DNA of 64,000 bases from Sinotaia quadrata (GCA_028829895.1 CM054182.1:63668379-63732378); one strand, 5' to 3'. Numbered from the stretch's first letter, positions 46,191-58,515 are shown. The notes: a model not told the origin generated them from the sequence alone. Translations and numbers: made by a program.

Positions 46191-47586
46191 AAATGTCATC
46201 AGTCTTCAGGAAGACTAGTCATCAGAGTGAGAGGACCTTAGTGGTGTATCTCATTTAAAGAACACGTAACGATGTGTTACCGAAAAGAAACTTATCAAGA
46301 TTAACCACATAAGTCAAGAAAGTCTTCAGCTGGACCCACCGCCACTCAGCATGCAAATACTTTCGGTCGAATGGCTTCTTGAAAGATCGTCCGTCACTCC
46401 CCACCACCACCAACAACAACAACACCCGCTACTTTAAGGACACTCTGGTACATATCCTGCAAAGGCACCTTGAGAATGAACGATGCTATTCCTGTCCTCA
46501 TCGACCATCCTTGAGCAGGTGCTCTTGACCCACTACGCAAATCGGTGCGATAGTATGACCCCCTCCCCCCAAGTCACAAATCAAACTTCTACACCAAAGT
46601 CATCGGCAACACGACGACCTCAACAGCTCTTCAGCAAGGACATCTTGTAAAGCTGTTGTTGAGTATATCGCGCACTTTTGTAGTTTTCAGTAGAATTGAC
46701 GAGTAAATCTATTGCTCAAGACAGCTTTGACACCCAACGTCTTGCCCAGTCGTAAAAGAATTTTTTTTAAAAATAAAAATGCGTTTATCAGATTTATAAT
46801 CATGCTGTCAGGAGCTGTAGCACAAATCGGAAAGGCAAATTTAAAACAAAAATACTTACATTTCTGATGCAAGTTTACAAGTGTTATAATGCAGACTGCT
46901 TTATCGATTATATTAAGTTTTTTTTCTTTCTTTTCTTTCTTTTCTTTCTTTAAAGTAATTATGTTGTAGTATTTGTCTATAACATCTGCGTGTCTGTTGT
47001 TAAATTCTCCTGCAGTTTACTGTTAGAATAAAATAGTGCTTTATTTTATGTCGGCTAATAACTACCGGAATGTGCGATATTCATCAGGGGGGAGTAGATC
47101 TTTACAATGGTGCCATGCAAACAAACTTTTAGTAAACACAAACAAGGACAGCTTGATGAAACACGCTGCATTCCTGGAAGTCTTTCGCCCCAGAACTTGT
47201 GTCTTCAGACCAAAGACTTAAGAAGAGAGAACCCGAGACCGACAACACACAAACAAAACATTCTTTATTAATTCCACTCTGCTTCTTCCTCTGTCCTGTG
47301 GGAAAAGTTGCGGAACTAATAAGTGAAAATATTTTTTCTTACCTAGGAGGGTTTTTTGTTACACGCCTCTCAGCGGTTAATCCTGCACTGACTTCATAAA
47401 CCACTTATCTTTTTTCTTTTTCTTTACCCGAATAATTTTGGGATCCGTGTCGTTATTAACATGCACATGTAGTTGTGTGCATTTCTGTTATTGTTTATAA
47501 ATATCTTGAATGAAATATATAAATTAATATAAATATTGATAACACATCGATTACCTACAGTTCTACTTTCACACAACTAACACCAA
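46191..47586. other. Unannotated stretch
   Basis: (CCA)n/(CAA)n triplets lie near 46400-46425, and a (TTTC/TTTTC)n run at 46919-46953. Frames of 61-66 codons are unrecognised. Confidence 0.4.
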
Positions 47587-47845
47587 CAGTCACTTTATTA
47601 TTGTACAGCGTGAGACTTGGGTAATGTCTCTATCTGGTGTTGCTTACTTATTGCCAAGACAACCAGAAATGTTATTTCTCTACATAACAGTCACTTTATT
47701 ATTGTACAGCGTGAGACTTGGGTAATGACTATCTGGTGTTGCTTACTTATTGTACAGCGTGAGACTTGGGTAATGTCTCTATCTGGTGTTGCTTACTTAT
47801 TGCCAAGACAACCAGAAATGTTATTTCTCAACATAACAGTCGAAC
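47587..47845. repeat. ~100 bp tandem repeat, two and a half copies
   Basis: CAGTCACTTTATTATTGTAC starts at 47588 and 47688. GTACAGCGTGAGACTTGGGT occurs three times (47604, 47704, 47754). The middle copy is internally deleted between GTTGCTTACTTATT and GTACAGCG, where both share TTATTG. That suggests deletion between short direct repeats. Confidence 0.92.
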
Positions 47846-48075
47846 TGATAAGAATAACAGCGATTTTTCTTTAAATCACAGACAACAAAAACACAAACAA
47901 CACTAAGTCTCAAGAGTAATGAACAAATAGTGCTTGCAATACGCCCGATTCTGTTTTTTTTTATTTGCCATATTTATAAAATGAATAATAATGCTATTTT
48001 TTTAAATATACAGAAGAAAAACAAAATTAAAAGTGGGGAAATTTATCTAATAGACTATTTCTCCAAAAATCATTA

Positions 48076-48478
48076 CTATGACTGTAAACACAAGAAGAAT
48101 CAAAAGTGACACAAATTAAGATGAAAACTTTACAATGACTGTAAACACAAGAAGAATCAAAAGCGACACAAACTTAAGACGAAAACTTTGCAATGACTGT
48201 AAACACAAGAAGAATCAAAAGCGACACAAAATTAAGACGAAAACTTTACAATGACTGTAAACGCAAGAAGAATCAAAAGCGACACAAAATTAAGACGAAA
48301 ACTTTACAATGACTGTAAACACAAGAAGAATCAAAAGCGACACAAAATTAAGACGAAAACTTTACAATGACTGTAAACACAAGAAGAATCAAAAGCGACA
48401 CAAAATTAAGACGAAAACTTTACAATGACTGTAAACACAAGAAGAATCAAAAGCGACACAAAATTAAGACGACAACGT
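48076..48478. repeat. 58 bp minisatellite, seven copies, next to a candidate splice donor
   Basis: AATGACTGTAAACACAAGAA starts units at 48076, 48134, 48192, 48250, 48308, 48366 and 48424 (exact 58 bp). Each is completed by GAATCAAAAGCGACACAAAA and TTAAGACGAAAACTTTAC. Early units differ more (AAGTGACACAAATTAAGAT) and later units are nearly identical. The array ends within 10 bp of the GTAAGT at 48485-48480 on the minus strand, so it would lie at the very start of an intron if that exon is real. Confidence 0.96.
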
Positions 48479-48485
48479 TACTTAC

Positions 48486-48735
48486 CTCTCCCTCCTGAAC
48501 TCTACAACTGCGAGCACAGCCGAGAAAGCACTTTGTGAAGCAAGTCCCCTCAAAGGAGGAAAACAAAAGCAGCCGAGAAAGAAAATTATCTCCCCCTGCT
48601 CCGCTCTTCCCGTTCTATCACAACCACACAGACAGGGCAGGCCGGAGTGGTAACAGAAGTTATATCTGTTACTGTCCAAGAAAACTGTCGTCTGCCTACT
48701 TCCTGTGTGCACTCGACGCGGGACCGATGACGTCA
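48486..48735 (-). other. Candidate first exon with promoter, minus strand
   Basis: On the minus strand the block ends at 48486 in GAGAG|GTAAGTAAC, a near-consensus 5' splice site. About 240 bp upstream lies a perfect TGACGTCA (48728-48735), with GACGCGGG-type CpGs and an ETS-like TTCCTG (48699) between them. The block is GC-richer than both flanks. An 84-codon frame spans it but has no internal ATG; it begins at GTG and is closed by the TAA inside GTAAGT. If this is an exon, it is therefore probably 5' untranslated or ends in split phase. No TATA box is obvious. Confidence 0.35.
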
Positions 48736-49397
48736 CAACGCTTCATCATGCTAGAGATTAAAGAAAACAACGAGGTCTTCGGGACGTCGAAATGAGTGTA
48801 TCTTGTGATATTTCTGAGGAGCAGTTTGTATTTTATTTTACTGTAGTCCACGTGAAGTGCTCTTTATGTTGGGTTGTTGTTGTTGTTTTTGTTTGGTTGG
48901 GTTCTTTTGTCGTTGTTTGCTTGTTCTAAGCACAAACATTTTAGGTCATTAGTCAAAATCCAATCGTGAGTTCCCGGCCATCATTCTTTCGTCTTCAGTA
49001 TTACAATAATAAATTCCCACAGAGTAACTAAATATACAAGGGACTACCTTCTTCTCAAAGGTGTCTTTCTATTTTTAAGAAGCATATTATATATTACTGT
49101 TTGTTGTGATAAGACATAAATGTGATACAATTAAATCAGATAAAAGTAATGTCTCCAATACACAGCCATCCCAATAAAGGTCTGTAGAAATATTTTCCAC
49201 GAATTCGAGTGTTTTAAGTGTCTCGTGGGGACTATGCCAGTAAGAGGATTTATTTTTAGAAATATTCTCGCCTAACTCGCCTAAGTGCTAGAATAAAAAT
49301 CTCTTGGAAATCTCGAGTATAGACAGGTCAAGAGCATATCCCGTCCAAGATGACATAATAAATTTACTTTATTCAGTGCAGTCTGCTCGAGTGAAGT

Positions 49398-49401
<4 letters not shown>
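48736..49401. other. Unannotated stretch
   Basis: Contains TTGTTGTTGTTGTTTTTGTTTGGTTGGG-like T/G runs near 48876. No other feature was found. Confidence 0.4.

Positions 49402-49481
<80 letters not shown>
49402..49481. repeat. (GA)39 microsatellite
   Basis: About 39 uninterrupted GA dinucleotides. A mirror-symmetric polypurine tract of this length can form triplex (H-DNA). The Arg-Glu and Ser-Leu frames are artefacts. Confidence 0.98.
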
Positions 49482-49483
<2 letters not shown>

Positions 49484-50681
49484 TGTATTTATATACAGTG
49501 TTTACATCGAACATAGTTTATCATTTGTATTTATATGTATATACTTACTTATGCCGACATATATACATCTTAGTGTAAGTCCATGGCAGCACATATATAT
49601 TCACTCACTCACACGCACACATACATACACATATACGCTGTACACACAACATGTGACCCTTCTTCGGGGAGGAGTGTAAATTGATGTGGGCAATTTGCAG
49701 TTTTCCGTCTTTTTGAAACTGTTCAATGGTTGGTTACTCGATGAAACTGGTAACGCTGTTCTGTACTTTTACTGTATCAAACTGAAAATATGCAGTTGGG
49801 GGCGGGGAGTCTAAAGTAAATAAATAAATAAAACTCTCTCTTCTTTGACTATGCGACCACATTTACTAATAAACACTCGCATAAAAGTAGACAATATTTT
49901 GTATTATTATGCAGATTGAATCTAATAATGTGCTAAAATTACGTCTTATGGAGACTGTGGCGCGTATGCATATTTTATTTGTGTGTGTGTGTGTTTGTTT
50001 GTTTGTTTGTTTGTGTGTTGTATGTGTGTGTGTTCTTGTGTGTATGAGAGCGCGCGCAGGATTCTATGGCATGTTGGGACATGCTAACGTATTATTGTAG
50101 CCGTGACGTGTTTGCTTGGAGCCTCACCATACATGTGCTGTCTTTGTCACGTGACTTCTTACTGAACCTGTTAGGTCACGTGTTTGACTAAGGAGATAAT
50201 GATAATAACAAATAAAGCTGATAACTTATAAATGCGCTTAATCTTCAACAAAATTAAAACAATTCAAATCAACAATTTAAAAAGTTCTAAAGGCCTTATG
50301 AAGTATTTTGTGACGAACTCCATCCACTGTATAAAATTATCCATTTTCAGTTATTCTAGAACTGATTTTATACGTACATGCGTACAGTGAATAAGTTTAA
50401 ATCTTTATTTCTCTACCAAACAATTAACCTTGTTCCTTTTAAGCAAAATCATTTCGTTGTATTATTTTGAATAGCATTTATCTGTGTTCTTTTCAGCACT
50501 ACTTAGCTTTATTACCGTTTTAAAAGGTTGTAGGCATTGTGTTTTGGTCAGACCGTACTAAATAAAAGCATTAAGATTCTTTTAGTGGTTTCACATATAG
50601 GGGTTGCATGTACGTTAAATTTTAAAGACACCTATAAGATTTCTAAGTTCCTGGACGGGTAGTTTTATGGCTATGCTGCCT
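49482..50681. other. Unannotated stretch with GT/GTTT tract
   Basis: (GT)7-(GTTT)n lies at 49979-50040. The extended E-box GTCACGTGAC is at 50146-50155, with a second E-box (GGTCACGTGTTT) about 25 bp further on. No gene was recognised. Confidence 0.45.
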
Positions 50682-50905
50682 ATGACGTACGCGTTAAACA
50701 GAACGATATTAATGTTGAAGTTAGCAAGGAAGAGTTTGGTTAGAGTGATTGCCCATGACATACGCGTTAAACAGAACGATATTAATGTTGAAGTTAGCAA
50801 GGAAGGGTTAAAGTGATTGCCCATGACAAACGCGTTAAACAGAACCATATTAATGTTGTGAAGTTAGCAAGGAAGGGTTTGGTTAGAGTGATTGCCCATG
50901 TCGAT
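50682..50905. repeat. ~73 bp tandem repeat, three copies
   Basis: ATGACxxACGCGTTAAACAG starts at 50682, 50755 and 50823. The rest of the unit is AACxATATTAATGTTGAAGT, TAGCAAGGAAG and AGTTTGGTTAGAGTGATTGCCC. The middle copy lacks 5 bp and the last gains 2 bp. Each contains an ACGCGT palindrome. Confidence 0.93.
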
Positions 50906-51801
50906 TATTACTTACGAAAGCTACTTAATCAGTACCCCTAGTTATCCCCTATGGGAGTGTCCTGTCATCAATAACAGTATGCTAGTCAACTGTTCGTCCA
51001 GACGGAAAGTGGAGATTTAATTTAAATTCCACTAAATCGTTGGAGCCAAGTTGATCAATGGTTAGCCGGGGAATTTCTGCAGCCATTAGTTACAATTGTC
51101 TGCTCTTGGTGAAAAGGGATGGGGGTGAGAGATTTAGTGACCTAAGCTTAATCTCTGTGTGATTCCCATTATGTTAGAAAATCGACCATTAATAATATAT
51201 ATTTATTTCGGTCTAATGAATGTAGTAATGATTTTCTCTTTTCAAACTGTAAATTTTCTTATGTTTTCCTCATGGTAAAATATTTTTTCTATTTTTTAAT
51301 TAAAAACGAATGTAAGTACATGAGCTGAAGATGTAATAAAGATGTAACCCTGAAATGTGTCAATATCAGAAGATCAAGATTAGAATTTTAGATGCACAAA
51401 TATTTAGTGCCATTCATATATATTTCACTGAATTCTAGCTAGTGATCGTATTCTTGCCGAGTTGAAATGAAATCTAAGTCTATTCTGGACCCATGCTAGG
51501 CTAATTCAGGTGCCAGGTTTCTAAGTTTTGCCGATGATTCCAGACGGATATGACTATTCCGACTGCCGAATTTCTTCATTTACAATGCTGATTGTGCTGC
51601 GTTATGATAATTAAATTTATTTTAAAAAAATAAAAAATATAAAAAAGACCCGACACTTTGCGTCATTGGATCTGCACTGTCATGTTTATATAATGTGAGA
51701 GAAGTGTTAAATATAAAACTCCAAATTCTCGGCTGTATTATTGTGAATTGCATGGGTTTTGCATGGCGATATAACTGATTGCAGTTGTGCATTTATGACG
51801 A
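50906..51801. other. Unannotated stretch
   Basis: AT-rich DNA with no recognised feature. Confidence 0.4.
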
Positions 51802-52276
51802 TGTCTTATTGTGACTGGGTATTTTGCCACATTTTATTGTGGTTGTAACGCGTTGTGCAAGATTGGTGTCTTATTGTGACTGGGTATTTTGCCACGTTTT
51901 ATTGTGGTTGTAACGCGTTGCGCAAGATTGGTGTCTTATTGTGACTGGGTATTTTGCCACGTTTTATTGTGGTTGTAACGCGTTGTGCAAGATTGGTGTC
52001 TTATTGTGACTGGGTATTTTGCCACGTTTTATTGTGGTTGTAACGCGTTGCGCAAGATTGGTGTCTTATTGTGACTGGGTATTTTGCCACGTTTTATTGT
52101 GGTTGTAACGCGTTGTGCAAGATTGGTGTCTTATTGTGACTGGGTATTTTTGCCATGTTTTATTGTGGTTGTAAAGCGTTGTGCAAGATTGGTGTCTTAT
52201 TGTGACTGGGTATTTTGCCACGTTTTATTGTGGTTTTAACGCGTTGTGCAAGCTTGGTGTCTTATTGTGACTGTCT
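51802..52276. repeat. 65 bp minisatellite, seven copies, with dimer pattern
   Basis: TGTCTTATTGTGACTGGGTA starts units at 51802, 51867, 51932, 51997, 52062, 52127 and 52193 (one unit has an extra T), with a partial at 52258. The unit also holds TTTTGCCACGTTTTATTGTG and GTTGTAACGCGTTGTGCAAG. GTTGTGC and GTTGCGC alternate strictly over the first five units. This shows duplication in 130 bp dimers. Confidence 0.96.
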
Positions 52277-52352
52277 TTTGTAGTTATGTTGCTGTTCTTT
52301 TTGTTGTTTGATTTATATGGTGAAGTCTAATGCTGCTTATCGTCCTATTTTG

Positions 52353-52467
52353 AATTTTGAAGTCTTATATTACATGGTAAAGGCTAGTTGGGTTGTGACA
52401 TATTACATGATAGGGCTAGTTTGATTGTGACATATTATATGAGGGCTAATATGTTTGTGACATTAAA
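52353..52467. repeat. ~38 bp tandem repeat, about three copies
   Basis: The motif TTGTGACATATTACATG plus (A)GGGCTAGTT(T) recurs with small indels near 52365, 52395 and 52430. It is short and decayed. Confidence 0.75.
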
Positions 52468-53984
52468 TTTGACTTGATTCAGAGTTGTAACTTAGAATTG
52501 CATGGTTGTCACAACCACATCCACGACACTTTTGCACTGCAGAAATTTTCTTACTGGAAATGCGAGTTGACACGTGATCATATAAATGTTCAATTTGCCA
52601 CCCATCGTTAGTTCCAGCGCGAAAGCGGCGGAAGCCGGAAGCGTCCCCTTCATTCAATCAATCAATCATCGTAAGTCCTCACAAGTCATTTCGCTTTGTT
52701 GAGTTCTTTAAAATTAAAAATAATTACTTATTAATAAATAACTACACAACGGCAATATTGTTTAACTTTTCCAGAACGTGACTTTTGTGGAATTACAAGA
52801 TAAACAAGTAGACATCCCTTGCCATCAGACAGCTTGCAATGATTCGGTTGACCTTCGCCCTCTGAACGTGCACTTTCGATAATCAATAACTATTTTCCTG
52901 AATGAATGGAGGAAGGCAGATCCGTTTAATAAAATTATTTACAGTATACTAGATTGGTGGGTGCTACCCATAAGATAGTCATACCCAAATCATTTGTAAC
53001 ATGTTAATACACATATTCTTATTTAGTGCGTGTGTTGCCCTCGAGTTGTGTCGGGGTTAAGGTTCCTGCAATCGAGTTCTACGTCGAATTTCCCCGTACT
53101 GACTTATTACACATTTCCAACTCATCATTTGCTAAAAGTCATACACTGTACAATAAATAGAAGATTGAAATTAAAATTTTTAAAAAATTCAATGCGTTTA
53201 CTGTACGTAAAGCTAATAGAATACTATATAAAATAAAAGAAAACAGTAATACAGGTCATGGAAACAGTACATGGATAATGCAAAAGGACAATGGAGACTG
53301 CTGTAAAGCGTTGGAGCTTAAAGAATGCAGTCGACGTGAGACACAAAGAACAACTGATGGAGGTGCTCGAAGTATGAGCATGTGCTGACGTCATATTGTA
53401 CGTCATTACTGACCCGCAGTAACATATTCGCGTTATAGAACTTCTTTGGCATAGCGGAAATCCTTGAAAAAATTAATTTGGGGGAACATTTTCCTTACTT
53501 TTTAGTGTTTAATTAATTTAATTAATTATTTGGTGGCCGTCAAAGTTGCTTAAGTCGTAACTCAAAAACAGTCTCTCGAGAATATGGTTGTGTCGATGTC
53601 AATACCAAGTGTTCAAAAATATATTACAAATTAAACTGTTTCATCCATTATTTAGAATTATAATTAATTGAAACGTCGAAAGTTAGAAAAATGTTCGCTA
53701 AAAACATTTCCTATGGTAGTCTATTTTATCCTGCTGGAAATCTTGAAGACAGTTGTGTTTATTGGTAAAGTTCTGTAGTCCATAATGATCTCTTGCCAGT
53801 AATAAACAGCCTAAAGCCTATAAGATTAGACAAACCAGTCAAAACTGGTTTTACGTTAGCGAAATAATGTTATAGCTCCAGTTGGTAAACCAAAGCTGAC
53901 TTATCAGAACCTATGAAATCTTGACATAGATGATCAATTTCCGGCACTGCTCGAAACAGAATGCAAAATCAAATTTCACAATTC
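52468..53984. other. Unannotated stretch
   Basis: TGACGTCA lies at 53386-53393. A GC-richer patch lies at 52600-52650 (CCAGCGCGAAAGCGGCGGAAG). Small frames on both strands are unrecognised. Confidence 0.4.
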
Positions 53985-54150
53985 TATTGTTATCTTCAAT
54001 TGTCTCAGAGCTTTTTTTTCTTAATAAGGTAAGGCACGCCAATATCAGACAAGGAAATCTGGTTTATTGTTATCTTCAATTGTCTCAGAGCTTTTTTTTT
54101 TCTTAATAAGGTAAGGCAAGCCAATATCAGACAAGGAAATCTGGTTTATG
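53985..54150. repeat. 80 bp direct duplication
   Basis: TATTGTTATCTTCAATTGTC begins at 53985 and 54065. The copies are nearly identical through CTTAATAAGGTAAGGCAxGC and CAATATCAGACAAGGAAATC. They differ in poly-T length (8 versus 10) and one C/A change, so the duplication is recent. Confidence 0.95.
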
Positions 54151-54920
54151 AAAATCCACGAAACGAAGGTTTGCAGAACTGCCTTGAACACAGCGTCCAA
54201 CGACATTTCCTTATACCACTACGCCCTCCACTGCACTCCTAAATCAGTCCCCTACCCTCCCCACACCCACCTCATGTCATTCTTCTACATATGCCTGTTT
54301 GTTTTGTTTAAATTTCTATTGCTGTTGCAGCTGACAGTAACGGTTCGTTCTATTTCTTTTCTTTCGTTTCATTTCTTCCCGTTTCGTGTCATTTACGACT
54401 ACATTAATTTGCATACAGCAACAATTCACTTCCGTCTGGACCTTTGATGTGTTGGACCGTGAATGTCTGCTGGAGTAACGTCTTCGACTGTAGACTGATT
54501 AATAGCTGTTCATTATTGTAGCTACGTGTCTCGGCTCAACGATCATGACAATCTTTTACTGTGAACAATGAACACTCGCACTAGCGAAAGTTACTCTCAA
54601 GTGCTTCTGATCTGGAGATAAGGTTCGTTATGTGAGGGGTAAAGAATGGAACAACGCTCTCTCTCTATATATATAATATCTTTCTCTCTCACTCTCTCTG
54701 ATGATTCAACGAAGCGAAGTAGTGAACACACGAATTAATAAACTCCCAGCTACTGAAAGAAATCGTTCAACTGACCAGTGAAAAAGCACTGAAATTAATA
54801 AATGTTTATGACTATTGACTAAAATAAATAATCCTTGTAAACACAATGCAAACATCTCAACTCATACGAATACATATACAAAACACGTAAATTCCTTTGG
54901 GTCCTTTAGGTGAAAAGGCA
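54151..54920. other. Unannotated stretch
   Basis: The 99-codon plus frame at 54148-54447 starts inside the duplication and is Phe/Leu-rich with no recognised domain. A CTCT/TATA mixed tract lies at 54658-54698. Confidence 0.4.
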
Positions 54921-55033
<113 letters not shown>

Positions 55034-56232
55034 TCTGTCATTTTAAGTTTACCTATCTATCCATCTGTCAGTGAGTCCAGTTAGATTCAGTACAGTTGTA
55101 ATAGAATACTCTTTTTAGGGGGGGGGGGATGTTCTTTTCCCAATTTCAATGAGACAGGAACTGATAAGAAGTCTTGTGTAGACAACACAGTCACTCCGCA
55201 GACACAAGAAGGAAATCAGCGCAAGAAAGTATATGGAAGGGTGTCAATGTCTTGGCCACTCATTGTGGGGGTGGGGTGGAGTGGGTGGGGGGGGGATTAA
55301 TGCCCGATAATTGTTAAATTTATAACGTTTCCGACAAAATGGTAACCATGACAAAAAGACAGTACAGAAAAACCAAGCATGACACTATAGCTGCAGATGA
55401 ACTTTGTTGGTACCTATGTCAGTAATGTCAATTATCTGAACAAAAAAAAAACCCAGCCTTATTTAAAAGCAAAAAATAATTGTTGCCACACACATCCTGA
55501 ACATTACAAACACAATTCTTAGAAACGGTACACTCTACGGTTGACACACAACCTGCAACCTCCTTAGACTGGAAAGACAGTCATTTCACACTACAATAAA
55601 AGATTCTGGCGAAAAGGAAAGAAAACAGTAGCAAGGAAAATAATGTAAAGAAATCTACCGTTTTCGGACAGTCTTTCAATGTTGTTTAACTAACTGATAC
55701 GTGTACTAACTCAGATCCCGCGAGTGTTGCTAAAGTACATTATATCTGAATTATAACTGACTTCAATCTGTTGTTTCTACTATATACACACAGGAAATGT
55801 CACTATTTAACCCTTTAACCCTCGGATCTTCAATCTATTTTATATATATTCTTTGCCACATATTAGCGTATTAGTCATTTTAAAAAATAATTAAAGTAAT
55901 CAATTTTAGTGTATGAAACATTCCTCCATTCCAACAAGTTGTTCATCATCGACCTTTGCCATTGGTCATTTGTGTGATATTTGTGAAGTTCTTGTGAAAG
56001 CTAGTCAAATACTTTCGACCTTTGTAGTTTTAATCAGCGTCTTGTCTATTAACATATATTCATTGGTCGACTTTGTATCTTTATTCTTTTCTTTTCGTTT
56101 TTTTGTTGTTTATTTTACTTTATTTTTGTGGGGGTGAGGGGCTGTCTTCTGTTTCTCTCGACTTGAAATGTTCATTTGAAAATCATTTGCATTATTGCAT
56201 TTGTTTCTTGTTCAACGCTCGGCAGTCTTGAA

Positions 56233-56269
<37 letters not shown>

Positions 56270-57535
56270 GTATTGTGTAAGCCCTAAAATTGAGTGTTGT
56301 TTTATGTGTATGCGTGCGTGTGTTGCGCGCACACTTGCATACGTATATGCAAATACGAGTTCCCTTACTTCAGTGTGTACGTTTTTTTTTCCAGCATTAA
56401 AAATTCCCAAACTGTTCGTTCCTTTGTGCTTATGACATTACCTGAATTCAGTGCTACGCCCAGTACAGCGAGGCGTTACAGGGAGACAACTTCCGTCTTT
56501 AAGACAGCGGCCTGTTCATCCCTTATATAAGTCAATGACAAAGGGCACTTCCTCTATATGTCAACGTCAAGTCAAGACAGAATTACGGCATTTGCAAAAA
56601 AAAAAAAAAAAAGAGTTTATCACCTTTCTATTTAAAATTCTTGACTTCACTGTCCTCTCAGAGATAAGAACTGCTTGAGCAGGGCCTAAACTACTTCACT
56701 AGACTTACATCGCAATAATGGCGGTGCCATCAGGTCGAATACTATCCGCCATTACAACTTGTAGTTAAGATCTATTTCATGTGGTAAATGATGATTTTTG
56801 TCTAGGAGATTTGCTCTTAATAAGAATGAATATAATCATTAGTTACCCGACTATATCTTTGCACCCTCAACTCGTGGTCCACTCGTTCAACTGAAGCATG
56901 CCCACAAAGTCACTAAGCTCCCAACGGTCTTGGCAACGAAGGGCAGCAAGTCCACTGAGCTGTATTTAAACATATAGAGTTCAGTGAGCACAGCCCACAA
57001 CCGTTCGACGCGACTGACCCCTTTTTTTTTTTTCAATTTTACGAGTGCTGGTGTATTTATGATTTTACCGCTGTCGTCCAATCATCACCAAGTCTGTCTT
57101 ACTTTATTTTTAACCTTCACTAAACTGATAATAAATAAAATAACGTTACTGTAAAATAAATAAATAAACACATTTAGTGTGACAGTTCTCTGTTGTGCAT
57201 CAGTCATATATCTGCCAGTCATTTACTGTGGAAAATTAATTTAAAATTTCAATCGATTCTCCTCTGCTTTAGAGCCTAATTTATTTCTCTTCTGGTCATT
57301 TAGCGTTTTGACTAATTATGATGTCACTCTTGATCACGTGGCCTTCTCTTGTCACACAACCCACAACATATTTCACTGGAAAAACTCATGCACGTACCTG
57401 CAGAAGAAATGTCAGGTCTGTGCGTTGCGGAAGCTTTTGACCTGACTATCAAATTACAAATGTGTTATTATTGTTTATCATCAAGCTATCATAAATAATA
57501 ATGACATGCAAGCGAATTTGCAAACATCTAAAAAA
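55034..57535. other. Unannotated stretch with simple tracts
   Basis: Poly-G runs occur at about 55121 and 55290, (GT)16 at 56237-56268, and poly-A at about 56597. Frames of up to 78 codons around the GT tract are low-complexity. No gene was recognised. Confidence 0.45.
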
Positions 57536-57542
57536 TGACGTC

Positions 57543-58135
57543 ATCTGACTTTTTGACGAGCTGGAATTAAAGACACTCTTTAAAACTTTACTTTAAAACT
57601 CTCTTTGCAATAGATTTATTTTGGTAGCAATACTAAGGACTGAAATATACCCAACCCTCACATACATACAAGCATACACACGCTATCCCATCAAACAACT
57701 GTCTCTCTGTAGAATATTAATGGGCAAAAAGCAATTAGTAAATTGGTAATTAACAGAAACCACTTGCAAAATAAAATGACACGAGAATAGAAAAATCGAC
57801 ACTGTCTGCTAAGTGGCAATGGTTTTAACGATCGTGACGAACCACGCCCGCTGCGCTTTAGTGAATCCATTCAGTTAGATCATCTCCTGCCAGGGCTTGA
57901 AAGTCTTTCTTCATCAACCAGAGTGCAGTTTTGGTTTGGTACTTCGATCGCTGGTCAATGTGCTGGAAGACTGCACTTTCTGTCCTTTTTCTAGATGGCT
58001 GATTGGCACTGGGTATGAGGGTTTGGTATATTTCGGTCTTTCATATTGATACCAAAATAAATTTATTACAAAGAGAGTTTCAAAATAGAGTTTTAAAGAG
58101 TGTCTTTTTAACTCCAGTACGTCAAAGAGTCAGAT
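57543..58135. mobile_element. Element with 123 bp terminal inverted repeats (foldback/MITE-like)
   Basis: The left arm 57543-57665 is the reverse complement of the right arm 58013-58135 at about 86% by eye. Landmarks read inward on both arms are ATCTGACTxTTTGACG, GACACTCTTTAAAACT, AAACTCTCTTTGxAATA, ATTTATTTTGGTAxCAATA, GAAATATACC and AACCCTCA. About 347 bp of unique sequence lies between them and has no long open frame. Total length is 593 bp. The outer flanks share only TC, so the target duplication is unresolved and the superfamily unknown. A TGACGTCA abuts the left end. Long symmetric arms without coding sequence fit a non-autonomous DNA transposon or a foldback element. Confidence 0.75.
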
Positions 58136-58224
58136 TCAAATTAATCCATGAATAAATCTGACTCTCCCTTCGGGGTTCGCCGTTTTCACTTCTTTAACAG
58201 CTCATTTATAAAAATATTTCAATA

Positions 58225-58515
58225 TAATGGCCTAATTATCTATGCTCATTACAGGAAACATAGTTGTATTTGGTCTTCTTATATATATTTATACATGGAA
58301 CAAAGCTGTAATTGGCTATTTATCTATGCTCATAGAGGAAACAGCTGTAGGCCTATTTGGCTTACTTACCTATGTTCATACAGGAAACAGCTGTATGTGG
58401 CCTACTTACCTATGCTCATACAGGAAACAGCTGTATTTGGCCTACTTGTCTTATGCTCATACAGGAAACAGCTGTATTTGGCCCACTTACCTATGCTGCA
58501 AGGAAACAGCTGCAA
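58225..58515. repeat. 40 bp minisatellite, about 7 copies
   Basis: The core CTACTTACCTATGCTCATAC then AGGAAACAGCTGTATTTGGC repeats at about 40 bp. The right copies are clean and the left ones decayed (CATTACAGGAAACATAGTTG, CATGGAACAAAGCTGTAATT). All three plus frames remain open over parts of it (69-154 codons), an effect of a stop-poor unit whose period is not a multiple of three. Confidence 0.93.

Noticed and set aside
48482..48736. 84-codon minus frame as a complete small protein
   Set aside because: It opens at GTG with no internal ATG, and its stop is the TAA within a splice-donor consensus. An untranslated or partial exon is more likely.
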